Translations under genes and position numbers: made by a program
The notes under the pieces: model-generated
Databases searched by the model: none
Told to the model about the DNA's origin: nothing
Seen by the model: the letters and a program-made list of their open reading frames with translations, nothing else
DNA from: Bacteroidales bacterium
GTDB lineage: Bacteria; Bacteroidota; Bacteroidia; Bacteroidales; Muribaculaceae
Direction: 5' to 3'
Assembly (NCBI GenBank): GCA_014800685.1
Contig: JAAVFQ010000016.1
Location: 118,433 to 182,432 of the forward strand
DNA length: 64,000 bases
Shown: positions 1 to 7,113 of the stretch, one piece after another
Position numbering within the stretch: position 1 is the stretch's first letter
Layout of the letters: the number at the start of each line of letters is the position of its first letter

Positions 1-1416
1 GTCAGTCTGCCCTCCACCCTTAAAACAGTTGATGGCGGGGCTTTCAGTTATTGTCCTTTGCTAAGCACCATCAATATCCCTGAGTCTCTGACTGTCATCT
101 CGGACGGTCTCTTTGCAGGCTCGGGACTCACCTCGATATTTATCCCTGCTACTGTGTGCGAGATAGGTGAAAATGCATTCTGGCAATGTAATCATTTGAC
201 AGAAATCAACGTTTCTGAGGACAATCCGGTGTATGCCTCCGTGGATGGCGTGCTTTATAACAAAGACGTGACCTCACTTCTCAGTTGTCCCGGCGGAAAA
301 TCCTCGTTAGTTGTCCCGGATGGAGTTGAGACGATTGTCAGTTACGCGTTGGGCGGAAATAGGGGCATCACCTCAGTTGCCCTGAGTAGTTCTGTGAAAA
401 CGATTGAGGAATTTGCTTTCGAAAGGGCTACCGGTCTCACTTCTTTGTCATTCGGCTCAGCCGTGATAGAATCAATAGGTAATTATGCGTTTAGCGGCTG
501 CACCGCGCTCGCATCGGTCAATTTCCCCTCCTCGCTCACTTCAATAGGCAACAATGTCTTTAGCGGCTGCACGTCGCTCACATCGGTTAATTTCCCCTCG
601 TCGCTTACTTCAATAGCCAACTATGTCTTTGACGGTTGCACCTCACTGGTGAAAGTCGATTTAGGTGAAGTACAGACTATCGGGAAAAGTTGCTTCAATA
701 ATTGCACCGCTCTGGAGGAAATCACCATACCGGCCTCCGTGCAGTCTATCGCCACTCCCATCTTTGAGGGCTGTAAGAGCCTGAAGGCCATCAATGTGGA
801 GAAAGAGAACGAAACGTATGCGTCGCTTGACGGAGTATTGTTCAACAAGGATTTTACCGCTCTTCTTGAGTTTCCCCGCGGAAGAAACGATCTCAGCATA
901 CCCGCTTCGGTAGTAGAGATAGGACCCGGCGCAGTTAGCGGTGTGGCTCTTCCGGCTTCTCCTGCCCTCAGTGAGAACATCAAGGCTGTTGGTGCAAGTG
1001 CATTTAAGAATTGCACCGGATTTGACACACTCACCATCCCGCGATATATAGAGTCGATGGGAGAGGATGCTTTTGACTGTCCGAGCGTGACCTCCGTATA
1101 TTACAATATGCCGGAGGCTAAGTCGCTTCCCGTGAATCCATTCGGCGATATAATGCCCGCTCAATCCACACTCTATCCCCCGAAGGCTGTCGCAAAATAC
1201 CTTCGCAGTTATAGCCCCTGGAACAAGTTCAAGAAAATCCTCGCATACGAGTTTGCGGATGGCGTGGAGGACGTGGTTGCCGACTTTGACAGTTCGCTCC
1301 CTTACATGATTTTCGATATCGAGGGACGCTTCATAGCCACGGATATTAACGCTCTCCCGGCGGGTGTCTTCATAGTCCGTCAGGGAGACACTGCACGCAA
1401 AATCATAGTAAAGTGA
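1..1416 (+). CDS. BspA-like leucine-rich-repeat surface protein, 3' part (5' end outside window)
   Basis: The reading frame is open from base 1, so the true start lies upstream; the TTG at 58 is only the first start-like codon. The protein is a string of about 23-residue BspA/LRR_5 repeats (pattern I..YAF.GC..L..V..P.S). It also has two 'YxSxDGVLxNKD' insertions, a spacer typical of BspA proteins. The tail (FDIEGRFIATD then LPAGVFIVRQGDTARKIIVK) looks like a type IX secretion sorting domain, so the protein is probably exported and surface attached. BspA-like proteins are known to bind host matrix and partner cells; the ligand here is unknown. The stop codon overlaps the yraN start. Two adjacent repeats are almost identical at the DNA level (see the repeat entry). 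Confidence 0.85.
   Translation, partial: VSLPSTLKTVDGGAFSYCPLLSTINIPESLTVISDGLFAGSGLTSIFIPATVCEIGENAFWQCNHLTEINVSEDNPVYASVDGVLYNKDVTSLLSCPGGKSSLVVPDGVETIVSYALGGNRGITSVALSSSVKTIEEFAFERATGLTSLSFGSAVIESIGNYAFSGCTALASVNFPSSLTSIGNNVFSGCTSLTSVNFPSSLTSIANYVFDGCTSLVKVDLGEVQTIGKSCFNNCTALEEITIPASVQSIATPIFEGCKSLKAINVEKENETYASLDGVLFNKDFTALLEFPRGRNDLSIPASVVEIGPGAVSGVALPASPALSENIKAVGASAFKNCTGFDTLTIPRYIESMGEDAFDCPSVTSVYYNMPEAKSLPVNPFGDIMPAQSTLYPPKAVAKYLRSYSPWNKFKKILAYEFADGVEDVVADFDSSLPYMIFDIEGRFIATDINALPAGVFIVRQGDTARKIIVK
490..627 (+). repeat. Two adjacent 69-bp coding repeats in the LRR gene
   Basis: Units 490-558 and 559-627 differ at about 8 of 69 positions, and a third, more divergent unit begins at 628. 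Each unit encodes one 23-residue leucine-rich repeat. The DNA-level identity points to recent duplication or gene conversion, and the length keeps the reading frame. Confidence 0.85.
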
Positions 1417-1877
1417 GAAAAGAACTCCAGGCAGAAGCAAGAAAATTCGGACAGATGGCCGAGGAGGCCGCAGCCGGTTATCTACTGGCTGAAGGCTACA
1501 CAATTCGTGAAAGAAACTGGCGTCCGCGTAATTCCCACCTTGAGGTGGATATTATCGCCGAAAAGAATCTGACGCTAATCTTCGTGGAGGTGAAGGCACG
1601 TACAGGTACCCTCACAGACCCTCTCGATGCTGTAGATGACAAGAAGATAAGGAAACTCGTGCGCGCCGCTCGCATCTACATGGCTTCCGTGGCCGAGCCT
1701 CTTGACTTTCGCTTTGATGTCATCACTGTAATTCCTGCCGGCAACGCAGATAATGAAAATGAGATAAGCGACTTTGCCCGGCGATTTGGCCCCAAACTGC
1801 CACCTCCCACTCTAACTACGGATGAATACATACTCGATCACCTTCCGGATGCCTTTATGCCTCCTCTTGGATTGTGA
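1413..1877 (+). CDS. yraN: YraN/UPF0102 family nuclease-like protein
   Basis: 154 residues, the usual family length. The UPF0102 core is visible: a helix with A..YL...GY.I..RNWR (about residues 20-40), then EVDIIAEK and FVEVKAR (about 45-70), matching the restriction-endonuclease-like D/ExK fold (E..D, then E-V-K). The biochemical role of the family is still unclear; YraN proteins are usually cytoplasmic and sit near ribonuclease HII or translation genes. Here the GTG start overlaps the upstream LRR stop in a GTGA, so expression may depend on translation of the LRR gene, an odd partner for a housekeeping protein. No in-frame ATG lies nearby except M15, which would remove part of the first helix, so GTG is preferred. 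Confidence 0.85.
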   Translation: MRKELQAEARKFGQMAEEAAAGYLLAEGYTIRERNWRPRNSHLEVDIIAEKNLTLIFVEVKARTGTLTDPLDAVDDKKIRKLVRAARIYMASVAEPLDFRFDVITVIPAGNADNENEISDFARRFGPKLPPPTLTTDEYILDHLPDAFMPPLGL

Positions 1878-2144
1878 TGAATCGAAAAGGTCTTTAAAAT
1901 CGCATTTTGAGGCCATATAAACGCAAAGGGGTGCCCGCAATGAGGATCCCTTTATTTCATGCGCGAGAATGCGCTTATAGGACCTTAAAATCAATATTGC
2001 GGATTGCCTTGTCTCTTCCCCAATCCTAATTCACTCCCATACTTCCCAAGTCTCCCGGCCTGCCCGGGCCAGTCGGCTTCCCGAACTTCCCACAAATCCC
2101 TAACTCCAGCACTCATCCACTCCATATCATCCTCTCAAAAACCT
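1878..2144. other. Non-coding gap with a C-rich plus strand
   Basis: No gene is supported. From about 2010 to 2140 the plus strand is C-rich and poor in G. A short inverted GGCC..GGGCC stretch lies near 2058-2071. The gap separates convergent genes (yraN + and fabF -) and ends at a long palindrome. Confidence 0.5.
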
Positions 2145-2186
2145 CAGAGGGTGCGTCAAAATTGAAAAATTTTGACGCACCCTCTG
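2145..2186. terminator. 19-bp perfect palindrome between convergent genes
   Basis: The arms 2145-2163 and 2168-2186 are perfectly complementary around a GAAA tetraloop. The position between the ends of yraN and fabF suits a bidirectional terminator. A- and T-rich inner arm ends replace the usual external U tract. The stem closely resembles the one at 18078-18119. Confidence 0.75.
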
Positions 2187-2217
2187 ATATGCGATAAAAG
2201 TCTGAAATGACTTTCCT

Positions 2218-3480
2218 TTATTCCTTATACTTTTTAAGGATGATGGCAGCGTTATGACCTCCGAAGCCGAAAGTATTTGAAAGCACAGCGTTCACGTCGC
2301 GCTTCTGGGCCTTGTTGAAGGTGTAATTCAGGTCATAGTCAAGCTCCGGATCATTGTCACCCTCTACGTGATTGATGGTCGGGGGGATGATGCCGTCCGT
2401 GATAGCCTTAACGCTGAAAATGGCTTCAAGAGCGCCGGCAGCTCCAAGAAGATGTCCGGTCATGGACTTTGTGGAGCTGAGATTCATCTTGTAGGCATGG
2501 TCGCCGAAGACTTTCTTGATGGCTTTCACCTCGCCGATGTCTCCTACGGGGGTAGAAGTGCCATGCATGTTGATATAGTCAATGTCTTCGGGCTTCATCT
2601 CTGCAGAAGCAAGGGCATTTTCCATTACGAGGACTGCGCCGAGGCCTTCGGGATGAGTGGCGGTGATGTGATAAGCGTCAGCACTCATTCCTGCGCCGGC
2701 TACTTCGCAATAGATGTGAGCGCCACGGGCCTTAGCGTGTTCGAGCTCTTCAAGCACGAGGGCTGCCGCGCCTTCGCCGATTACGAATCCATCGCGTGAG
2801 CCGCTGAAGGGGCGTGAAGCGGTTGCAGGCTCATCATTGCGTGTGGAGAGGGCTTTCATGGAGTTGAAGCCACCCACGCCGGCGGGGAAGACCGCCGCTT
2901 CGGCGCCTCCGGCTACTATGGCGTCTGCCATGCCGAGGCGGATGATGTTGAAGGCATCCACAAGCGCATTGTTAGAGGAGGCGCATGCGGAGACCGTCGC
3001 GAAGTTGGGGCCACGGAAGCCGTGGTCTATTGAGATATGGCCGGCTGCGATGTCGGCTATCATCTTCGGGATGAAGAAAGGATTATACTTGGGGCCGTTT
3101 TCCTTGTTCATCGCATAATATCCGGCCTCCTCCTCGAAGGTGTGAAGACCGCCGATACCTGCGGCGAATATTACGCCCACTCGATTCTTATTGACGTCCT
3201 CGTTGTCAAGACCGGCGTCATCGATGGCCTGATTGGCAGCCACCAGCGCATACATGGCATAGAGATCGAGGGTTCGCGCTTTCTTGCGGTCGAAGTGCTG
3301 CGAAGGGTCAAAATCCTTAACCTCACATGCAAACTTCGTCTTGAAGAGCGAAGCGTCAAAATGCGTAATAGGGCCGGCACCGCTGACGCCGTTGACTGCG
3401 TTGTCCCACGCTGTGGCGACATCGTTGCCAATGGGAGTCAACGCTCCCAGACCGGTAACAACTACTCTTTTTAATTCCAT
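2218..3480 (-). CDS. fabF: 3-oxoacyl-[acyl-carrier-protein] synthase II
   Basis: 420 residues, full length for FabF, which condenses malonyl-ACP with acyl-ACP in cytoplasmic fatty-acid elongation. The catalytic triad is present: Cys166 in SACASSNNA, His306 in NMHGTSTPVGD and His343 in TGHLLGAAGA, with the conserved Lys338 in SSTKSMTG. The N-terminal VVVTGLGALTPIGND and C-terminal NTFGFGGHNA thiolase-fold motifs are intact. The gene follows acpP on the same strand after a 64-bp gap holding a GC-rich hairpin; acpP-fabF pairing is the usual Bacteroidales arrangement. FabB is an alternative, but length and sequence fit the FabF type. Confidence 0.97.
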   Translation of the reverse strand: MELKRVVVTGLGALTPIGNDVATAWDNAVNGVSGAGPITHFDASLFKTKFACEVKDFDPSQHFDRKKARTLDLYAMYALVAANQAIDDAGLDNEDVNKNRVGVIFAAGIGGLHTFEEEAGYYAMNKENGPKYNPFFIPKMIADIAAGHISIDHGFRGPNFATVSACASSNNALVDAFNIIRLGMADAIVAGGAEAAVFPAGVGGFNSMKALSTRNDEPATASRPFSGSRDGFVIGEGAAALVLEELEHAKARGAHIYCEVAGAGMSADAYHITATHPEGLGAVLVMENALASAEMKPEDIDYINMHGTSTPVGDIGEVKAIKKVFGDHAYKMNLSSTKSMTGHLLGAAGALEAIFSVKAITDGIIPPTINHVEGDNDPELDYDLNYTFNKAQKRDVNAVLSNTFGFGGHNAAIILKKYKE

Positions 3481-3504
3481 CGGGAAATGATTTGGAGAAC
3501 GTCT

Positions 3505-3537
3505 TCCGGGAACGGACCCGGACGGGCCGCTCCCGGA
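3505..3537 (-). promoter_or_regulatory. GC-rich hairpin between acpP and fabF
   Basis: An 11-bp stem (3505-3515 with 3527-3537, one G-U pair in the RNA) encloses an ACCCG/CGGGC inner pairing. There is no U tract, so it may be an RNA-stability or processing element that sets the acpP:fabF ratio rather than a full terminator. The role is inference. Confidence 0.5.
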
Positions 3538-3544
3538 TTAGTTC

Positions 3545-3781
3545 TTATTTTCCGTTTGCCTCAATGTAGGCGATTGCGTCTCCGACGGTGGCGATCTTCT
3601 CTGCCTCTTCGTCGGGAATGGAGATGTTGAATTCTTTCTCGAACTCCATGATAAGTTCTACGGTGTCCAGAGAGTCAGCGCCAAGGTCGGTGCTGAATGA
3701 TGCTTCGGGAGTAACTTCTTTCTCATCTACGCTGAGCTTGTCAACGATGATGTCTTTTACTCTTTTTTCAATATCGGACAT
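3545..3781 (-). CDS. acpP: Acyl carrier protein
   Basis: 78 acidic residues with the phosphopantetheine site DSLDTVEL; the serine is residue 37. This is the standard cytoplasmic ACP that carries growing acyl chains for FabF and the rest of the type II fatty-acid pathway, and for lipid A and phospholipid synthesis. Helix I ([13 protein letters not shown]) and helix II ([14 protein letters not shown]) are intact. It is the first gene of the acpP-fabF unit, with an AT-rich upstream region carrying a near-consensus promoter at 3831-3838. Confidence 0.97.
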   Translation of the reverse strand: MSDIEKRVKDIIVDKLSVDEKEVTPEASFSTDLGADSLDTVELIMEFEKEFNISIPDEEAEKIATVGDAIAYIEANGK

Positions 3782-3830
3782 AATTGTACGTTGTTTTAGG
3801 TTATTTAATTGTGTTCCTTTCTAATTCAGA

Positions 3831-3838
3831 CTGCAAAG
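3831..3838 (-). promoter_or_regulatory. Probable acpP promoter, -7 element
   Basis: The minus strand reads TTACTTTG, one base from the Bacteroidetes -7 consensus TAnnTTTG, followed by GC, about 50 bp before the acpP start. The -33 position reads TTTC. A weak but well-placed match. Confidence 0.45.
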
Positions 3839-3931
3839 TAAGCACTTTTTTTCCATATATGGAAATTTTTCTGCAAAAAAAGTGCACATATTTTTTTAAC
3901 TTGTGCATCCGACTCTCTCTATTAGTTATCG

Positions 3932-3976
3932 AAAATCCGCATAAGATTCTGAATATAAGAATCTTATGCGGATTTT
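3932..3976. terminator. Terminator after the oxidoreductase beta gene
   Basis: The 19-bp perfect arms 3932-3950 and 3958-3976 have a 7-nt loop and A/T runs at both ends. It lies just past the stop of the gene ending at 4008 and could work on either strand. Confidence 0.85.
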
Positions 3977-4007
3977 TATGGTTTTGGTCTTTAAGTCGGG
4001 GGACGGA

Positions 4008-5033
4008 TTATTTTACCTCCCAGGTCTCATGAGTCTTGAGAATCATCTCGCGCAGGGTGTCAAAGCCTTTCTTGGCCTTTACGTCTGCCACCTGGCGGTT
4101 CACCTCCTCATCGTAGGTGGCGGCTTCCACGTCGCGTATCACGCCGATTGCCAGTGGGAGTTCGTGGCCGTCCATCATGGCCAGCTGCTCCTGAAGGAAA
4201 TATGACTTGCTGTGGGCATCGTGCACGAGCACGTCATCCATAGTGTAGCCATCTTCTCCTATCACTACAGCCTTGAGTCCGAAGCCATCCTGCACAAGGC
4301 CCTTCTCGTTCTCCTTGCCGAAAAGCATCTTCTCGCCGTGGCGGAGATGAATGATGCGGTTTTCGCGCTCCTCCTTGTCTGAGAGCCATGCGTAGACGCC
4401 ATTGTTGAAGATCATGCAGTTCTGGAGTATCTCCACTACGGAGCAACCCTTATGCTTAGCGGCTGCTACCATGACTTCGCGAGTGGTGTCGAGAGAGACA
4501 TCGAAGCTGCGGGCGAAGAAGTTGCCGCGAGCGCCGAAGCAGAGCTCGGCGGGGATGAAGGGGTCTTCAGTAGTGCCGTAAGGTGAAGATTTAGTCACTG
4601 CTCCACGGTCTGATGTCGGTGAATACTGCCCCTTGGTGAGTCCGTAGATCTTATTATTGAAGAGCAGGATGTTGATATCGATGTTTCGGCGCAGGGCATG
4701 GATGAAGTGATTGCCACCGATGGCCAGACCATCGCCGTCGCCTGATACCTGCCATACGGTCAGCTCCGGACGTGAGGTTTTCACGCCGGTGGCTATGGCA
4801 GCCGCACGTCCGTGGATGGTGTGCATGCCGTAAGTGTTCATATAGTAGGGCAGGCGTGAGCTACAACCGATGCCCGACACCACTACCGTATTCTCGGGAG
4901 GAACGCCGAGTGTGGCCATAGCCTTGTGGAGTGTGTTGAGAATAGCGTGGTCGCCGCATCCGGGACACCAGCGCACGCTCTGGCCGTTCTTATAGTCGGC
5001 TGCTGTGTATGTGTTCTCTTTGTTTGCTTCCAT
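4008..5033 (-). CDS. korB: 2-oxoacid:ferredoxin oxidoreductase, beta subunit
   Basis: 341 residues. It binds thiamine diphosphate and an iron-sulfur cluster in the enzyme that oxidatively decarboxylates 2-oxoglutarate (or a related 2-oxoacid) to acyl-CoA while reducing ferredoxin. Seen: cluster motif WCPGCGDH (Cys23, Cys26), a third Cys in GIGCSSR, and the ThDP motif GDGDGLAIGGNH (98-109), continued by NNKIYGLTKGQYSPTS. The gene lies 3 bp after the alpha subunit, and the two form one complex. The two-subunit layout with fused gamma-alpha fits KorAB/OorAB of anaerobic Bacteroidetes, which use it in the branched TCA pathway. The substrate cannot be fixed from sequence; pyruvate or branched-chain 2-oxoacids remain possible. 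Confidence 0.93.
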   Translation of the reverse strand: MEANKENTYTAADYKNGQSVRWCPGCGDHAILNTLHKAMATLGVPPENTVVVSGIGCSSRLPYYMNTYGMHTIHGRAAAIATGVKTSRPELTVWQVSGDGDGLAIGGNHFIHALRRNIDINILLFNNKIYGLTKGQYSPTSDRGAVTKSSPYGTTEDPFIPAELCFGARGNFFARSFDVSLDTTREVMVAAAKHKGCSVVEILQNCMIFNNGVYAWLSDKEERENRIIHLRHGEKMLFGKENEKGLVQDGFGLKAVVIGEDGYTMDDVLVHDAHSKSYFLQEQLAMMDGHELPLAIGVIRDVEAATYDEEVNRQVADVKAKKGFDTLREMILKTHETWEVK

Positions 5034-5036
5034 GTC

Positions 5037-6887
5037 TCAGGCCTCTAAATGTTTTTTTACACCCTCTACGACCTCGCGCACGAGGAAGGGCTGTCCTTCG
5101 ATTTTGTTGATTCTGAGTATCTCCTTCATGGGGAGGTGCTGCTGCAGATAGTCGGCAAACATGCCGGTGTTGAGCTCGGCCACTATGATGCGGTCATACT
5201 TTCTGAGCGCTTCGAGGGCGTTCTTAGGCATGGGGTTGATATAGCGGAACTGGGCGAATGCTACCTCCACACCTTCTGCGTTGAGCTCTTCGGCTGCCGT
5301 GCGGAGATGGCCGTACGTGCCGCCCCAGCCTACGAGGATAGTCTTGGCGTCGGGGTTGCCCATGATGGAGAGGTCGGGGATGTCGTTGGCGATGTTGGCT
5401 ATCTTCTGACGACGCAGATTGACCATCTTCTCATGGTTGGGGCCATCGGTGGAGATGACAGAGGTCTCTACGTCTTTCTCCAGACCGCCCACGCGGTGCA
5501 TGGCGTCTTTCATGCCGGGGATAGCCCAGTAGCGTGCGAGGCTCTCCTCATCGCGCATGAAGGGCTTCCAGCCATTCTCCAGCATTTCGGGAGTGACGAA
5601 GCGGGGCTTGATTTCGGGATAGTCGGACTCTTCGGGCACTCTCCATGCAGAGGAGCCGTTAGCGATGAAAGCATCTGTGAGCAGGATGACGGGAGTCATG
5701 TGCTCAATGGCTATGCGGCTGGCCTGAAATGCCATTTCGAAGCAATCCGTGGGGCTTGTGGCGGCTACGACGCAGAGGGGAGACTCGCCGTTGCGGCCAT
5801 AGAGAGCCTGCATGAGGTCGGTCTGCTCGGTCTTGGTGGGGAGGCCGGTGGAGGGGCCACCGCGCTGCACGTCAATGATGACGAGCGGGAGCTCGGCCAT
5901 GACTGCGAGTCCGATGCCTTCGCTCTTGAGGGCGAGGCCGGGACCGGAAGTCGAGGTCACGGCGAGGCAGCCGGAATATGATGCTCCTATGGCAGAGCAG
6001 ACGCCGGCTATCTCATCCTCCATCTGGCAGGCGCGCACACCGAGGTCCTTGCGCTTGGCGAGTTCGTGAAGGATGTCGGTGGCCGGGGTGATGGGATAAG
6101 AGCCGAGGAAGAGGGGTCGGCCGCTCTTCTCAGAGGCCATCACGAGGCCCCAGGCTGTGGCTGTGTTGCCGTTGACATCGGTGTAGATGCCGGGGGTGAC
6201 CGATTCGGTCTCTATGCGGTAGGTGGGCATTGAGGCGTGCTGATTGTGGCCGTAATCCCATCCTGCGTGTATCACCTTGGCGTTGGCTTCATAGACTGCG
6301 GGCTTCTTGGCAAACTTGTTGCGAAGCTTGTGGAGCACGCTCTCTACCGGCTTGTCGAAGAGCCAGCAGATGAGACCGAGAGCGAGCATATTCTTGCACT
6401 TCATGATGGCTCTCTGATCCATTCCGCTGTCGGCGAGAGTGGCTTTGAGAAGCGTTGTCATGGGGACAAGCATTATGCGCTTGGGGTCGATGCCGAGTTC
6501 CTTTACGGGATCGTCGGTGGCATATTCAGCCTTCTTGAGGTCTGCGGGGCGGAAGCTGTCCACGTCGCAGATGATGATTCCGTTAGGCTTCAGGTATTTG
6601 ATGTTAGTCTTGAGAGCGGCAGGGTTCATGGCTACAAGGACATCCGCCTCGTCGCCGGGTGTGAGCACACCGCGGCCGAGATTGACCTGAAAGCCTGAAA
6701 CACCGCTGAGCGACCCTTGCGGGGCGCGGATTTCGGCAGGATAGTCGGGGAAGGTGGATATCTGATTGCCCTCTCCGGCCGAAACGTTAGAGAACAGGTT
6801 GCCGGCGAGCTGCATGCCGTCGCCGCTGTCTCCTGAGAATCTCACCACGACCCGTTCGCGGGTCTGTACGTTAGTGGCAGGTAACAT
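5037..6887 (-). CDS. korA: 2-oxoacid:ferredoxin oxidoreductase, fused gamma-alpha subunit
   Basis: 616 residues. The N-terminal gamma domain (about 1-190) starts with VRFSGDSGDGMQLAGNLF. The alpha pyrimidine-binding domain follows (about 230-450), with GSYPITPATDILHEL, the activating glutamate in CQMEDEIA, and TSTSGPGLALKSEGIGLA. A transketolase C-like domain ends the chain (VGWGGTYGHLR ... FRYINPMPKNALE). With the beta subunit directly downstream it forms the ferredoxin-reducing 2-oxoacid oxidoreductase, probably the 2-oxoglutarate enzyme. A good promoter -7 box lies 78 bp upstream of the start. The ATG at 6887 is well placed before the gamma motif. Confidence 0.93.
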   Translation of the reverse strand: MLPATNVQTRERVVVRFSGDSGDGMQLAGNLFSNVSAGEGNQISTFPDYPAEIRAPQGSLSGVSGFQVNLGRGVLTPGDEADVLVAMNPAALKTNIKYLKPNGIIICDVDSFRPADLKKAEYATDDPVKELGIDPKRIMLVPMTTLLKATLADSGMDQRAIMKCKNMLALGLICWLFDKPVESVLHKLRNKFAKKPAVYEANAKVIHAGWDYGHNQHASMPTYRIETESVTPGIYTDVNGNTATAWGLVMASEKSGRPLFLGSYPITPATDILHELAKRKDLGVRACQMEDEIAGVCSAIGASYSGCLAVTSTSGPGLALKSEGIGLAVMAELPLVIIDVQRGGPSTGLPTKTEQTDLMQALYGRNGESPLCVVAATSPTDCFEMAFQASRIAIEHMTPVILLTDAFIANGSSAWRVPEESDYPEIKPRFVTPEMLENGWKPFMRDEESLARYWAIPGMKDAMHRVGGLEKDVETSVISTDGPNHEKMVNLRRQKIANIANDIPDLSIMGNPDAKTILVGWGGTYGHLRTAAEELNAEGVEVAFAQFRYINPMPKNALEALRKYDRIIVAELNTGMFADYLQQHLPMKEILRINKIEGQPFLVREVVEGVKKHLEA

Positions 6888-6964
6888 AAGATTGTTAATA
6901 ATTTTTTACACTGAAAGATGAAGCACGCAGGGCGCGCTCCATCCTGTCATTATTAAATTTGGCG

Positions 6965-6972
6965 CAAAGTTA
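6965..6972 (-). promoter_or_regulatory. Promoter -7 element of korAB
   Basis: The minus strand reads TAACTTTG followed by C, an exact match to the Bacteroidetes -7 consensus. A TTTG -33 box is not evident at the expected 19-20 bp spacing. It predicts a leader of about 70 nt before korA. Confidence 0.65.
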
Positions 6973-7042
6973 CAAAAAATATATGAAATAAGGTCTACCT
7001 TCGTATTTTTAATTGCACTTTTGGGGGTGCAGCCATAAAGAG

Positions 7043-7084
7043 AGAGGGTGGGCGGAGTTTTTTACATTGCCGCCTCACCCTCTT
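7043..7084. terminator. Hairpin after the distal endonuclease gene
   Basis: The arm GAGGGTGGGCGG and its imperfect complement CCGCCTCACCCTC enclose a 14-nt T-rich loop, just downstream of the stop at 7114. It most likely ends the 17812-7114 operon. Confidence 0.65.
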
Positions 7085-7113
7085 TTATGTATGGTCTGTT
7101 ATCGTCTGTCTCT

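Noticed and set aside
661..1503. 280-codon minus-strand frame across the LRR gene
   Set aside because: It lies antisense to a gene with clear LRR repeats and shows no domain pattern of its own.
1812..1994. 60-codon minus-strand frame overlapping the yraN end
   Set aside because: Overlaps a real gene, no conserved features, no start context.
5049..5981. 310-codon plus-strand frame opposite korA
   Set aside because: Shadow of a well-supported gene; composition is that of a complementary strand and no motif is visible.
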